Positions 31,462 to 40,643 of a stretch of DNA of 46,097 bases are shown one piece after another. The stretch covers positions 1 to 46,097 of the forward strand of contig CAZOLJ010000035.1 in the NCBI GenBank assembly GCA_964580575.1, in the 5' to 3' direction. Numbering within the stretch: the stretch's first letter is position 1; each line of letters opens with the position of its first letter. This DNA is from CAVPDE01 sp964580575. Its GTDB lineage: Bacteria; Desulfobacterota; DSM-4660; Desulfatiglandales; HGW-15. A program made the position numbers and the translations under genes. A model generated the notes under the pieces. That model ran no database searches. It was not told the origin of the DNA and was given only the letters and a program-made list of their open reading frames with translations.

Positions 31462-34400
31462 ATGAAGATCAAAAGAGTCTCCATGCTTGGCTTTAAGTCC
31501 TTTGTGGACAAACTGGAGATCGGTTTTCCACTAGGGCTGAGTGCCATCGTAGGGCCCAACGGGTGCGGCAAGAGCAACATCGTCGATGCGATCCGCTGGG
31601 CCATGGGCGAGCAGAGCGCCAAGCTGCTCAGGGGCCGGCAGATGGAAGATGTGATCTTCAACGGCACTTTGGACCACAAACCCCTTGGCATGGCGGAAGT
31701 CTCCATCCTCTTTGAAAACGGAGACGGGTCTTTCCCACCTCAGTTCTCCCATGCCGCTGAGCTTGCCGTGACCCGAAGGCTTTTCCGTTCCGGTGAAAGC
31801 GAGTACCTAATCAACAATATGCCCTGCCGGCTCAAAGACATCCAGGAGATCTTTATGGACACGGGCCTGGGAAACCGGGCCTACTCGATTATCGGGCAGG
31901 GCCAGATCACCACGATCATCGAGCAGAAGCCCGAAGAAACCAGGGCCATGATCGAGGAAGCCGCAGGCATCACCAAGTACAAAAAGAAGGTCGATGAATC
32001 CCAGAGAAAAATCGAGGCCACCCAGGCGAACCTGCAACGGGTGGAGGACATTCTCGGGGAAGTGGCAAAACAGATGAGATCCCTCAAGCGGCAGTCTGCA
32101 AAGGCGAAGAGGTATAAAGCCATCGGAATGGAGATCCAGCGCCTTGAGCTGATCCTGAATGCCCACGCCTACCAGGAGCTGAAAGAGGAATCCCGCGAGA
32201 GAATGAAAACGGCAGAGGCGCTCGCCCTGCAGGAGATCGGCCAGAGCACGGAGCACTCCAGGATCCAGGCGACGATTGAGTCCATGAACCTGGAGCTGGA
32301 AGAAAAAGACAGGGAGATCGCAGCGCTTCGGGAGGCGCACCTGCGGGCCAAGGAAAAGGTGAGCAAAAAAGAAGCCATGGTGGAGGCCATGACCGCTGAA
32401 AGGCGGATGCAGACGGAGCTCGAGAAGCGGCTGGAAAAGGATAAAGAGGATCTCACCAGGCGACTGGGAGAGCTGGAGAAGGAGAGATCCCTTCTCCTCG
32501 AGAGAATCGAGGAAGTGAAAGCAAAAGCGGCGTCCACGGAGGAAGAGATCTTGCTCGTGGAGGCGAGGGCCAAAAACCGCCAGGAGCTTTTGAAACAGAT
32601 CCGAGAGGTTTTCGAGCAGGCGAGAGCCAGGGTTCAATCCGGAATGTCAAAGGAAGCCAGCCTGGCTCAGGAGTCCGGCTTTCTCGAGCGTCGGATCGGA
32701 GAAATTACGGACAGCCGGATGCGACTCGAGAAAGAAAGGGAGGAGGTGCGGGCCAAGATGGAGACCCTCCTCCAGGCGGCAGAGAGAAAGCGCAAGGTGC
32801 GAGACGCGCTGGCTGAGAAACTCAGGGCGATCGAGGCGGATGTGTCCGGGGAGGAGCAGAGATGCCATGATCTGGAGCAGGTCCGGAGGCATCTGGAGTC
32901 TGACCTCAAAGACGCGGAAACCGCCTTGAGCGTTGACGAGTCCCGGCTCGCCAGCCTTCGGTCCCTTCTGGAGAATTTCGAAGGGTACAAGGTGGGGGTG
33001 CGCACCATCATGAAGGCCGAGGACCTGGAAGCCAAACGGGAAGGCCGAATCAAGGGCCTTGTGGCGGACGTCATCCAGGCCGACCCCAAGTATGAACAGG
33101 CCCTGGAAGCGGTCTTGGGGGACAAGCTTCAGTACATCCTGGTCGATAGACTCAAAGACGGCCAGCAGGCGGTGGAATACCTCAAGGTGCGGGCCAAAGG
33201 CAAAGGCAGCTTTGTGCCGGTGGCGGATCTCAACGGCAACGGGGACATGGGAAGCTCAAACGGGTTCCCCCTGTTGCGGGAGCTCGTGAAATCGCCTGAG
33301 CCTTACAAACCGGTGGTGGATGTCCTTCTGGGAAATGCCGCCCTTGTGGGAGACCTGGACCAGGCCCTGTCTGCATGGGAGGAGCAAGGGAAGAGCCAGT
33401 GCCTCGTGACCCTTGAAGGGGACATGGTAGACAGGAGCGGGATCCTGACCGGTGGAAAGCAGGCCCAGAGCTTCAGCGGAATCCTGGCAAGAAAACGGGA
33501 GATGAAAGAGCTCGAAGCAGCTGTGGTCGGCCATGGGAAAAGGATTGCCGAGATCAGAGGGAAACTGGAAGAGGCGCTTCGCGAAAAGGAAGAACGAGAG
33601 AGCATCCTCGTGACCCTGAAGGAGGAGAAGCTGGACAGCCAGGACAAGCTGAATGAGCTGGACAAAGCCAATTTTCAGCTGAGCCACGAACTGGATCAAC
33701 TGGAAAAACTCACGCAGCGGATTTCCGATGAACTCGACCGGAGGGACAAAGAACAAAACAGGCATAAGGAAACGTTGACCCGAGTCGAATCGGAGCTGGT
33801 GACCTGCAAGGAGAAGCGGGCGACGGAAGAAGCTTTCTTTCAAGAGAAGGAATTGGAGCTTCGAGAGAGCGAAGAGGAGTTCGAGAGTTTTCGAAACGAC
33901 CTGGCCAGACTGAGGATGAATCACAGCCTTTCCAAAGAGGAACAAAGGGGGTTCACCCGGGAGGTGGAACGAATCGATGATTTTGTCCGCGAGGCCCAAG
34001 AGACTTTCAGAAGAATCGAAGGGGACATCGTCGCGGCCCGGGAAGGCCAGGAGGATTGCGTCAAAAAGGAGGAAGCCTTCCGAGACGAGCTCAAAGGGCT
34101 CTACACTCAGCTGGGTTGGGCTGAAGATGCCGTGAACGCGGCGGACCTGGAGCGGAACCAATTCAAGAACCTGATCCGGGAGGAGGAAAAGAAAGCAGAG
34201 GCTGTGCGTGTGGAGCTGGATGCGCTCAAGGAGAAGATCCACACGGCCAAGATGGCGCAATCGGAGATCGGATTCAAGATGGATGGATTGGTCGAGATGA
34301 GCAGGGAGAAACACGGCCTTCACCTGCCGGACATCTATCAGGAATACCTGGGCGGGGAGATGTCTGAGGCGGAAGCGAGGGAGAAGCTGGAGCATCAGAA

Positions 34401-35025
34401 AAAACTGAAGGGAAGGCTCGGAGAAGTGAACCTGACCGCCATCCAGGAACACGAAGCGCTCAAGGAGCGCTACGCCTTCATCACCACCCAGAGACAGGAT
34501 CTTCTCGACTCGATCGCTTCGCTTCACGAAGCGATCCGGAAGATCAACAAAACCTGCCTCGATCGATTCATGGAAACCTTCCAGCTTGTGGACGAAAAGC
34601 TGAAGACGGTCTTCCCGATCCTTTTCAGCGGAGGAACCGCCAACCTCAGGCTCGTGGACGAGTCAAAGCCTCTTGAGAGCGGAGTGCTGGTGGAAGTGCA
34701 GCCTCCGGGCAAGAAGCTGAGCCACATGGCCCTGCTCTCGGGCGGTGAAAAAGCGCTGGTCGCCATGGCGCTCATCTTTGCCATTTATCTGATCAAGCCG
34801 AGCCCGTTCCTTCTGCTCGACGAGGTGGATGCGCCTTTGGATGAAGCCAACATCGACCGGTTCAACGATCTGCTGAGGGAAATCCGGAAGTACTCCCAGA
34901 TCATTCTGGTGACCCACAACCGCAGGTCCATGGAGATTGTGGACAGGCTCTACGGGGTCACCATGGAGAGACAGGGAGTCTCCAAGATTGTGACGGTGAG
35001 CCTCGAGGGGTTCCAGGTGCATTAA
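31462..35025 (+). CDS. smc: Chromosome segregation ATPase SMC
   Basis: Structural maintenance of chromosomes protein, a DNA-loop-extruding ATPase. The ATG at 31462 is chosen over an in-frame GTG four codons upstream because GGAGG stands five bases before it and it opens with the family's MKIKRVSMLGFKSF. Walker A GPNGCGKSNIVDAIRW lies near residue 32. Long coiled coils flank a hinge at ~515-680 (IKGLVADVIQ, GGKQAQSFSGILARKRE), then the signature LLSGGEKALVAMALIFAIYL and Walker B LLLDEVDAPLDEAN. Length 1187 residues is normal. ftsY follows on the same strand after 301 bases, a common smc-ftsY order. Confidence 0.97.
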   Translation: MKIKRVSMLGFKSFVDKLEIGFPLGLSAIVGPNGCGKSNIVDAIRWAMGEQSAKLLRGRQMEDVIFNGTLDHKPLGMAEVSILFENGDGSFPPQFSHAAELAVTRRLFRSGESEYLINNMPCRLKDIQEIFMDTGLGNRAYSIIGQGQITTIIEQKPEETRAMIEEAAGITKYKKKVDESQRKIEATQANLQRVEDILGEVAKQMRSLKRQSAKAKRYKAIGMEIQRLELILNAHAYQELKEESRERMKTAEALALQEIGQSTEHSRIQATIESMNLELEEKDREIAALREAHLRAKEKVSKKEAMVEAMTAERRMQTELEKRLEKDKEDLTRRLGELEKERSLLLERIEEVKAKAASTEEEILLVEARAKNRQELLKQIREVFEQARARVQSGMSKEASLAQESGFLERRIGEITDSRMRLEKEREEVRAKMETLLQAAERKRKVRDALAEKLRAIEADVSGEEQRCHDLEQVRRHLESDLKDAETALSVDESRLASLRSLLENFEGYKVGVRTIMKAEDLEAKREGRIKGLVADVIQADPKYEQALEAVLGDKLQYILVDRLKDGQQAVEYLKVRAKGKGSFVPVADLNGNGDMGSSNGFPLLRELVKSPEPYKPVVDVLLGNAALVGDLDQALSAWEEQGKSQCLVTLEGDMVDRSGILTGGKQAQSFSGILARKREMKELEAAVVGHGKRIAEIRGKLEEALREKEERESILVTLKEEKLDSQDKLNELDKANFQLSHELDQLEKLTQRISDELDRRDKEQNRHKETLTRVESELVTCKEKRATEEAFFQEKELELRESEEEFESFRNDLARLRMNHSLSKEEQRGFTREVERIDDFVREAQETFRRIEGDIVAAREGQEDCVKKEEAFRDELKGLYTQLGWAEDAVNAADLERNQFKNLIREEEKKAEAVRVELDALKEKIHTAKMAQSEIGFKMDGLVEMSREKHGLHLPDIYQEYLGGEMSEAEAREKLEHQKKLKGRLGEVNLTAIQEHEALKERYAFITTQRQDLLDSIASLHEAIRKINKTCLDRFMETFQLVDEKLKTVFPILFSGGTANLRLVDESKPLESGVLVEVQPPGKKLSHMALLSGGEKALVAMALIFAIYLIKPSPFLLLDEVDAPLDEANIDRFNDLLREIRKYSQIILVTHNRRSMEIVDRLYGVTMERQGVSKIVTVSLEGFQVH

Positions 35026-35070
35026 GAAGGGTGTAGGGTACACGGTGCAAGGTACACGGCACTTCACACC
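35026..35070. repeat. GGTACACGGTGCAAGGTACA low-complexity repeat after smc
   Basis: AGGGTGTAGGGTACACGGTG followed by CAAGGTACACGGCACTTCAC; same style as the array at 16391-16503. Confidence 0.5.
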
Positions 35071-35084
35071 TTCACCGCAATTGT

Positions 35085-35106
35085 CAGTCCCGCTTCGGCG
35101 GGACTG
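35085..35106. terminator. Perfect hairpin with TTCG tetraloop after smc
   Basis: CAGTCCCGC pairs with GCGGGACTG around TTCG. This very stable hairpin 60 bases past the smc stop lacks a T tract immediately after it, so termination is likely weak or RNA 3'-end protection is the role. Confidence 0.6.
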
Positions 35107-35182
35107 CGCGTTTATAGGCCCTGTCTTTTTCTCTTGCCTCCTAGCGTGGTGTCTCCTAAATTCGTTGAATAGGTTTTTGATG

Positions 35183-35245
35183 TCCCCCCTCCCCTAGAGA
35201 GTTTCCTCCCCCTTGACGGGGGAGGATCGGTGGGGGTGGTGGGGC
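35183..35245. repeat. CCCCTCCCC/GGGGGAGG repeat, copy 3
   Basis: TCCCCCCTCCCCTAGAGAGT followed by TCCTCCCCCTTGACGGGGGA and GGATCGGTGGGGGTGGTGGG, in the smc-ftsY spacer; same family as at 17549 and 25651. Confidence 0.6.
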
Positions 35246-35326
35246 GGACCGTGTAAACGAAGTTCTGAGACCTGAAACTCGCATTGAATGTGATCCATTT
35301 CTGAACTTCAGAAAGGTTGAACCTAC

Positions 35327-36289
35327 ATGTTTGGATTCTTCAAGAAAAAAGAAAAAGAGGAGCAGAAAGAAAGCAAGGGCCTGATTGCGCGGCTGAGGGA
35401 AGGGCTCACCAAGACAAGGTCCGGGTTCACCGGCCGCCTGGATCAGCTCCTTTTCGGAAAAAAGGAAATCAGCGAGGGCCTGCTGGAGGACCTGGAGGAG
35501 GTCCTTTTCACATCGGACCTGGGGGTTGCTACAACCCAGGAACTCATTCGTCTTGTCCAGGAAGGCGTGGCGAGAAAAGAGCTGGATCAACCCGAGAAAC
35601 TGAGGGCCGCCCTGAAGGAGCACATTCGCGCTTTTCTGAGTGTTCCGGATGTGGCAAACCGAACACCCCATGCCGGAGAGCCCTGCGTGATCATGATGAT
35701 CGGGGTCAACGGGGTCGGCAAGACGACGACGATCGGAAAGCTGGGACACCAGCTCAAAGGCCAGGGGAACTCCGTGATGTTCGTGGCTGCCGACACGTTC
35801 CGAGCTGCAGCGGTCGAACAGCTGGAGATCTGGGCGCAGAGAGTGGGTGCGGATCTGGTCAAGCAAGGGCAAGGGGCGGACCCGTCTGCCGTTGTTTTTG
35901 ACGCCCTGTCCTCCGCTCTTTCAAAGCAAACGGATGTGGTCCTTATCGATACGGCGGGCCGCCTTCACACCAAGATCAATCTCATGGAGGAGCTGGAGAA
36001 GATCCATCGCGTGACCGGCCGAAAACTCCCCGGAGCTCCACACGAGGTCTGGCTGGTCCTTGATGCCACCACAGGGCAGAATGCGATCGCTCAGGCCGAG
36101 CTCTTTCACAAGGCCATCGGATTGACGGGCATTGTTCTCACCAAGCTGGACGGGACGGCAAAAGGAGGGATTGTGGTGGGAATCTCCCATCAACTGAAGA
36201 TTCCCATCAAGTTCATCGGTATCGGCGAGACCATGGATGATCTCCGTCCCTTTGATGCCTCTGATTTTGTAGAGGCGATCTTCGGGTAG
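35327..36289 (+). CDS. ftsY: Signal recognition particle receptor FtsY
   Basis: The SRP-receptor GTPase that targets ribosomes to the inner membrane. The 320-residue protein has a short lysine-rich N-terminal region (FFKKKEKEEQKESK), typical of compact FtsY forms that lack the long acidic A domain of E. coli. The NG domain follows: G1 GVNGVGKTTTIGKLG near 126, ADTFRAAAVEQLEIWA, DTAGRLHTKINLMEEL, TKLDGTAKGG and FIGIGETMDDLRPF. Complete and normal. Confidence 0.96.
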   Translation: MFGFFKKKEKEEQKESKGLIARLREGLTKTRSGFTGRLDQLLFGKKEISEGLLEDLEEVLFTSDLGVATTQELIRLVQEGVARKELDQPEKLRAALKEHIRAFLSVPDVANRTPHAGEPCVIMMIGVNGVGKTTTIGKLGHQLKGQGNSVMFVAADTFRAAAVEQLEIWAQRVGADLVKQGQGADPSAVVFDALSSALSKQTDVVLIDTAGRLHTKINLMEELEKIHRVTGRKLPGAPHEVWLVLDATTGQNAIAQAELFHKAIGLTGIVLTKLDGTAKGGIVVGISHQLKIPIKFIGIGETMDDLRPFDASDFVEAIFG

Positions 36290-36325
36290 CCTACCGATTT
36301 GACGGTCTCCTAAAACCTTCTACAT

Positions 36326-36403
36326 GTCATTTCGAGCGAAGCGAGAAATCCTAATGCAATAAAACAATGAAAAGATCAGATTTCTCCCTGCGGTCGAAAT
36401 GAC
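36326..36403. repeat. Palindromic dispersed repeat TCATTTCGAGC, copy 1
   Basis: GTCATTTCGAGCGAAGCGAG opens and TTTCTCCCTGCGGTCGAAAT closes the unit; the ends are reverse complements (GTCATTTCGA/TCGAAATGAC) and GAAATC/GATTTC lie inside. Two further copies lie at 37021-37107 and 40644-40722. Confidence 0.8.
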
Positions 36404-36454
36404 CAATTAGAGCCCCCCGGCTTTCAATTGGTGGATCAGAGATGAAAACACAAA

Positions 36455-36490
36455 AACAGTAAAGGGGTTCAGTGAAACCCCTTCACTGTT
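36455..36490 (-). terminator. Rho-independent terminator of the small exported protein gene
   Basis: A stem of 14 pairs with one mismatch (AACAGTAAAGGGGTT against AACCCCTTCACTGTT) around a 6-base loop, followed on the minus strand by TTTGTGTTTTC. It lies 44 bases past the stop codon. Confidence 0.75.
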
Positions 36491-36533
36491 TGAAGCGACA
36501 AGGACAAAGACTCAGCAAGAAGCCGGGCTGAGC

Positions 36534-36893
36534 TTATTCCGAAGGAAGACGCCGCGGCTTTTCGCCTTCAATGGTTCGCGAGAAGGTCCACACTTCGTAG
36601 ACTTTCTTCCCCTCCACCTCTTTGGGCATGGCCTCTAACTCCGCTCTTGAGCCCGCGTAAGGTTCCATCTTTTTTGCAATAGCGTTCCTCAGAATGGGGA
36701 AGGTCCCCTTGTCGGTCTGGATGCTGACGGATGCGAACTTTCCGCTGGCATCCGGCTGGGCTGCCTTCACGATCAGCGCGTTCTTGATCTTTTCCGACTT
36801 AGGCTTGTCTTTTTTATCCTGGGCAACGGCGGGTAGCGCGAGGGCCAGAGCAACAACAAAAACCACGAGGCACACAAAGAAATTTCGCTTCAT
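36534..36893 (-). CDS. Small exported protein of unknown function
   Basis: A 119-codon precursor whose family I do not recognise. The start MKRNFFVCLV at 36893 is chosen over one 10 codons upstream because GAGGAGG stands about 9 bases before it and it gives a clean signal peptide (hydrophobic core VCLVVFVVALALALP, cleavage after AVA). The mature part is ~95 residues, lysine-rich at first (QDKKDKPKSEKIKN), with a beta-type segment FASVSIQTDKGTFPI and a C-terminal KVYEVWTFSRT. It has its own terminator. Probably a periplasmic single-gene unit. Confidence 0.7.
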   Translation of the reverse strand: MKRNFFVCLVVFVVALALALPAVAQDKKDKPKSEKIKNALIVKAAQPDASGKFASVSIQTDKGTFPILRNAIAKKMEPYAGSRAELEAMPKEVEGKKVYEVWTFSRTIEGEKPRRLPSE

Positions 36894-36990
36894 TTTTCCA
36901 ACCTCCTCACAATATGATTTCAAGATAATAGGGCTAACACAAAATAACTGTCATGAATTTTATGTTTTGCCTGATAACGGTCAAATCCTG

Positions 36991-37129
36991 GTGCAGTGTC
37001 TCAGCGATTCCTTTGCAGCCTGTCATTTCGATCGCGCTCCAAGAGCGGGAGAGAAATCTTGTGTTGGTCACGAGTTATTAAGATCTCTCCCTACGGTCGA
37101 GATGACAACTGATGAGTGAGACACTGCAC
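36991..37129. repeat. Palindromic dispersed repeat, copy 2, with outer inverted repeats
   Basis: The TGTCATTTCGA...TCGAGATGACA unit (37021-37107) is enclosed by GTGCAGTGTCTCA (36991-37003) and its perfect reverse complement (37117-37129). This gives a second, outer inverted repeat not seen around the other copies. Confidence 0.7.
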
Positions 37130-37528
37130 TGGAAATCTCGCAATCAAGCTTCTGTTAAACAGTGCAATTCTCATGCCTTTGGCTGAAGAGTAGAAAGGAT
37201 GGAACAAGCAGGTGGGAAAAATCGAAAGGGGCGTCTTTTTAAATGGAAACGAAGAGGTGAATTCGCATGAATGTGTCCAAGAGGTGAGGTGGATATGGGC
37301 GGTAATGTTTTGAAATAGTTATGAAATACAAAAGATCGTTTTGTGGCTCTTTTTGCGCGATTCAGTTACGAAATGACAGAGCCTCCGCTTTTCCGCCAAG
37401 GGGGGCCTCCGGATTTTCGGCAGGTTCAGTGGAAATTGACAGTGCCACTGTCCTCTCCAAGTTGACACTGCCTTCAAGACATCAAGTGACGCTTTCTTCC
37501 TCTTTACAGGGGCATACGTTTCAGCCCC
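37130..37528. other. Gene-free spacer with a GACAGTG-C-CACTGTC palindrome
   Basis: No ORF with supported coding potential lies in this 400-base stretch. At 37429-37472 AAATTGACAGTGCCACTGTC is followed by GTTGACACTGCC. The perfect 7+7 palindrome and TTGACACTGCC repeats resemble the multiple end repeats of IS21-type elements, but no transposase is present, so a decayed IS end is only a guess. Confidence 0.35.
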
Positions 37529-38488
37529 TCATGATCGGTCTTGGATCGTGATCCCTTTCTGTTTGAGACTCCTTTTCTCGGCGAGAAGTCCCCGGCCTGC
37601 TGCCTCGTCCACCACGTAAGTCAGATGACCGCCTCTTTGGGAGTAGATCTGTCCGTATGAAATCGGCACCTCAGGAGTCGGATCGTTCAGCAGGGATTCC
37701 GCCACCGGTTGCACCTTGCGCTCCCCGGAGGCCAACAGGACCACTGTCTTTGCCTGATAGACCAGCTCGGCGCCCATGGTGATTGCGTAACGCGGGGAGT
37801 TCTTTTCCGAAGAAAAATGCCCATCCGCCACGGCATTGGCCACCGTGTTGTCGTCCAGCTTCACCAGCATCACGTCGCTGCCTTTGAAGGGGATTCCCGA
37901 CTCGTGAAAGGCCACATGTCCCCGACCGCCTACTCCGATAATGTGCAAATCAATTCCTCCGGCCTTTCTGATTTCCCGAGCATAGGCGACCAGCACTGCA
38001 TTTCGGACCCATGCCAGGTACTCGGACGCAGGTCCGGCTTTGATGTGGATCCGCTTCCCGGCATCCGTGCCCAGTTCGCGCCAATCCTCGGGGTGTGCCT
38101 TGAGCTCGATGATGAGCTTTTTCTGATCGATTAAGGAGCCGTAGGGCAGGTTGGATTCGATGAACTTGCGGCGCAGGAGACCGAAAAACTCCTGGATCAT
38201 GAAGTAACCGTAACTCTCAGGATGCATCACGCGTTGCTGCGCATTTGGACCGGGCAGACCCACGTATTCATCGAGATTGAAACTGCGGATTCGGCTGCTG
38301 TCGATTGCGCCGGCATTGGCTGCCTTGGCAAGGTGCCGGTAAACTCCTGTGGGGGAATTGCCGGTGGCCAGGCCCAGGACATATTCCTTCTTTTTTCGCA
38401 GCGTCTGAACGATGTCCTTCTTGACCATCTCCCCCGCCACTTTGCTCATGTGGTCGAAATCCCGTGTCACGATCACTCTGATAGGCAT
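37529..38488 (-). CDS. nagB: Glucosamine-6-phosphate deaminase/isomerase-like protein (NagB family)
   Basis: A 319-residue NagB-type protein interconverting glucosamine-6-phosphate and fructose-6-phosphate plus ammonia. LGLATGNSPTGVYRHL near residue 39 binds phosphate, FNLDEYVGLP holds the catalytic Asp, and GVGGRGHVAFHESG corresponds to the usual GIGxDGHIAFNEPG with Arg for Asp and His for Asn. It is longer than E. coli NagB (266). Next to glmM and a GlmU-like protein it may run in the biosynthetic direction. Last gene of a three-gene minus-strand cluster, 53 bases after glmM. Confidence 0.82.
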   Translation of the reverse strand: MPIRVIVTRDFDHMSKVAGEMVKKDIVQTLRKKKEYVLGLATGNSPTGVYRHLAKAANAGAIDSSRIRSFNLDEYVGLPGPNAQQRVMHPESYGYFMIQEFFGLLRRKFIESNLPYGSLIDQKKLIIELKAHPEDWRELGTDAGKRIHIKAGPASEYLAWVRNAVLVAYAREIRKAGGIDLHIIGVGGRGHVAFHESGIPFKGSDVMLVKLDDNTVANAVADGHFSSEKNSPRYAITMGAELVYQAKTVVLLASGERKVQPVAESLLNDPTPEVPISYGQIYSQRGGHLTYVVDEAAGRGLLAEKRSLKQKGITIQDRS

Positions 38489-38542
38489 CTTTGGTCTCCT
38501 GATTCCAGGTGAGAGTTTGAGCTTCCTTCGGAAAACCCGAGA

Positions 38543-39302
38543 TCATCCCAAGGCGGCCTTTACGACATCGGCGATCTGCCTACAATACTTCCCTGTCAGC
38601 TCGTCGGTGGGTCCTTCAACCATCACGCGGCACGCGTTCTGGGTCCCTGAATAGCGAACCAGCACACGGCCCCGGTCACCAAGTTCCGCTTCNNNNNNNN
38701 NNNNNNNNNNNNNNNNNNNNNNNNNNNNNNNNNNNNNNNNNNNNNNNNNNNNNNNNNNNNNNNNNNNNNNNNNNNNNNNNNNNNNNNNNNNNGCGCGGAA
38801 AAGTATTTTTCAAAAAAACGATGTATCGGCCAAGGGCATCCTCCATTCTGTAAGCCCGACCCATTTCCTTGGCCTCCGGCACCATCTCGGGTAGTTTGCC
38901 GCTCAGGATGAGTTTTTCAATAGTCTCTTCCTGCTCGTCGGACAATTTAAAACCATTGCCGGAAAAGATCTTGATCCCGTTGTCCTGGTACGGGTTGTGG
39001 GAAGCGGAAATGACGATGCCCGCGTCGGCCCGCATGCTTTGCGCGATGAAGGCAATGCCGGGAGTAGGCAGGACGCGAACCAGATAGGAAATGCCGCCCA
39101 TTGAGCTGACTCCCGCCTCAAGGGAGCTTTCCAGCATGTAGCCGGAAATGCGGGTGTCCTTGCCGATGACCACTCGGGTTCGATGTTCGGCCTTTTTGAA
39201 CAAATTGGCCACGGCCTGTCCAACAGAGAAAGCGATGGCGGCATCCATAGGGTAACGGTTTGCTTCGCCCCTGATGCCGTCTGTCCCGAATAGCTTGCCC
39301 AT
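38543..39302 (-). CDS. glmM: Phosphoglucosamine mutase, middle part lost in assembly gap
   Basis: Converts glucosamine-6-phosphate to glucosamine-1-phosphate. The N-terminal ~170 residues are visible (GKLFGTDGIRGEAN, then the phosphoserine loop GIVISASHNP near residue 100). The last ~49 residues lie on the other side of the gap (GRVLVRYSGTQNACRVMVEG, stop at 38543). The two parts are not in one frame across the 100 N, so the gap length is wrong. A typical ~450-residue enzyme implies about 690 missing bases. AAGGAGG precedes the ATG at 39302. It sits 26 bases after the GlmU-like gene. Confidence 0.9.
38693..38792. other. Assembly gap of 100 N
   Basis: Placeholder length inside glmM. From the family's usual size about 690 bases are missing. 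Confidence 0.9.
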
Positions 39303-39328
39303 AAGGTTTCCTCCTTGATGAAATCGAT

Positions 39329-40591
39329 CTAGGCGATCGTCTTCCTGAACACGTCCAGGGAAGGGAAAAGGGCTGCGACGCGCCGGCAAAGCTCAAGGAT
39401 GATCTTGTCAAGCCAGAGCGTCCCCGCTTCCGAAACGGCGGGCGGCAGGCTTTTCACCACCTCCAGGTAACTTCCATCACTGTCCTTCTTGTGATTAAAG
39501 AACAGGGTGAGGAAGGGGTCACGGTACTCACCGGCTGCATCGGCACTGATCTTTCCGGAGAACACTTCACAGGCTCGTTCGATGTTCTCGTGGAATTCCT
39601 GCCGGCCTCCTCCGCTCTGACCCTTGGAACCCGTTCTTTTGAGCGATTCAGCGATCTTCCCGGCCATGTCCTTGAGCCGTTTGATGCGTTCTTTTTTGGC
39701 CAATGTCAATTTCTCCAACAGGCCGGCATAAATAAATTCGCCTAATTCTTGACCACCAAAGAATGGTCGCCGAACGAGGAGATACCATTGCTCCAAGGCC
39801 ATAAGATTGGCGAGATAGAAAAAATTGTTTTCCACCACATGCGAAAGACTGGGGTAAGCATAGGGATTGAAGTCGATGACTGTTCCGCGGTGGGGTTTGC
39901 CGACAATCAGTTTGTTTTCCTCTTTGAAGTCCTGGCGCAGAATCGTGCCGGCAGCGACCACATTGCCGTAACCCAATCGCAAAGGCCCGACCATGCCGCC
40001 CTGACCGCCGAGGAAGATGGCGGGCCGGTTGAGCATGACCCCGCGGGGTACGTCACCAATGAGAGACGGCGTGGTTTTGTCCCCGCTGGGGGTGAAGTTG
40101 AAATGGATGTAGGAACTGCCCACTTCGCTGTGGTTCTTGCGGCTGGTGCCGCCGGCCATGAAGCAGTCACAGAAGTTTATCAAACTGCCCAGGGTGACGA
40201 AAGGGAAGAGGATGGTTTGCTTTAAGCCCACGCAGTGGGCGCCGCCGGCCTGCTCCTCCAAGATACACCCTTCGCGTACGTGTGCCGCCAGCCCCATATT
40301 CGCGCCTTCAAGGAAGACGGCCTCTTTGAAATACCCGCCTTTGAGCTCAACCTTGGTGCCGATCTGGCAGTTCTCGACCGTCACCGGGCCTTCGTAGCCG
40401 AGCTGGGCACCGGATGCGACCACTGTTCCCGCGCCATAAATCCGGCAGCCCGGATAGATTGTAACCCGGTCGCCTGAAATCCGCTCAATGTCGACTTCTT
40501 CGCCGATGTCGAGGGTTAGGGGATTGGGAAGAGTAACCCCCTTATGAATCAGTTGTTTGATCTTTTCGTAGCCTCTTGTTTTGAGTTCCAC
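39329..40591 (-). CDS. Left-handed beta-helix protein, GlmU-like (UDP-GlcNAc pyrophosphorylase-related)
   Basis: A 420-residue protein with about 250 residues of hexapeptide-like beta-helix (RISGDRVTIYPGCRIYGAGT, VTVENCQIGTKVELKGGYFK, GGQGGMVGPLRLGYGNVVAA) and a helical C-terminal region from ~280. It lacks the N-terminal nucleotidyltransferase domain of GlmU. Similar proteins are annotated as putative UDP-N-acetylglucosamine pyrophosphorylase-related. As first gene of a cluster with glmM and nagB, an acyltransferase or uridylyl-transfer-linked role in making UDP-GlcNAc is plausible but unproven. No repeat material enters the coding sequence. Confidence 0.72.
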   Translation of the reverse strand: MELKTRGYEKIKQLIHKGVTLPNPLTLDIGEEVDIERISGDRVTIYPGCRIYGAGTVVASGAQLGYEGPVTVENCQIGTKVELKGGYFKEAVFLEGANMGLAAHVREGCILEEQAGGAHCVGLKQTILFPFVTLGSLINFCDCFMAGGTSRKNHSEVGSSYIHFNFTPSGDKTTPSLIGDVPRGVMLNRPAIFLGGQGGMVGPLRLGYGNVVAAGTILRQDFKEENKLIVGKPHRGTVIDFNPYAYPSLSHVVENNFFYLANLMALEQWYLLVRRPFFGGQELGEFIYAGLLEKLTLAKKERIKRLKDMAGKIAESLKRTGSKGQSGGGRQEFHENIERACEVFSGKISADAAGEYRDPFLTLFFNHKKDSDGSYLEVVKSLPPAVSEAGTLWLDKIILELCRRVAALFPSLDVFRKTIA

Positions 40592-40643
40592 GCACCCTCC
40601 CTCGCTATCCCAGCAGTACCTCTAACGCTTGCATTGGTCCGCG

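Noticed and set aside
37429..37472. Complete IS21-type insertion sequence
   Set aside because: Only a palindrome and short TTGACACTGCC repeats are present; no istA/istB or any transposase ORF lies nearby.
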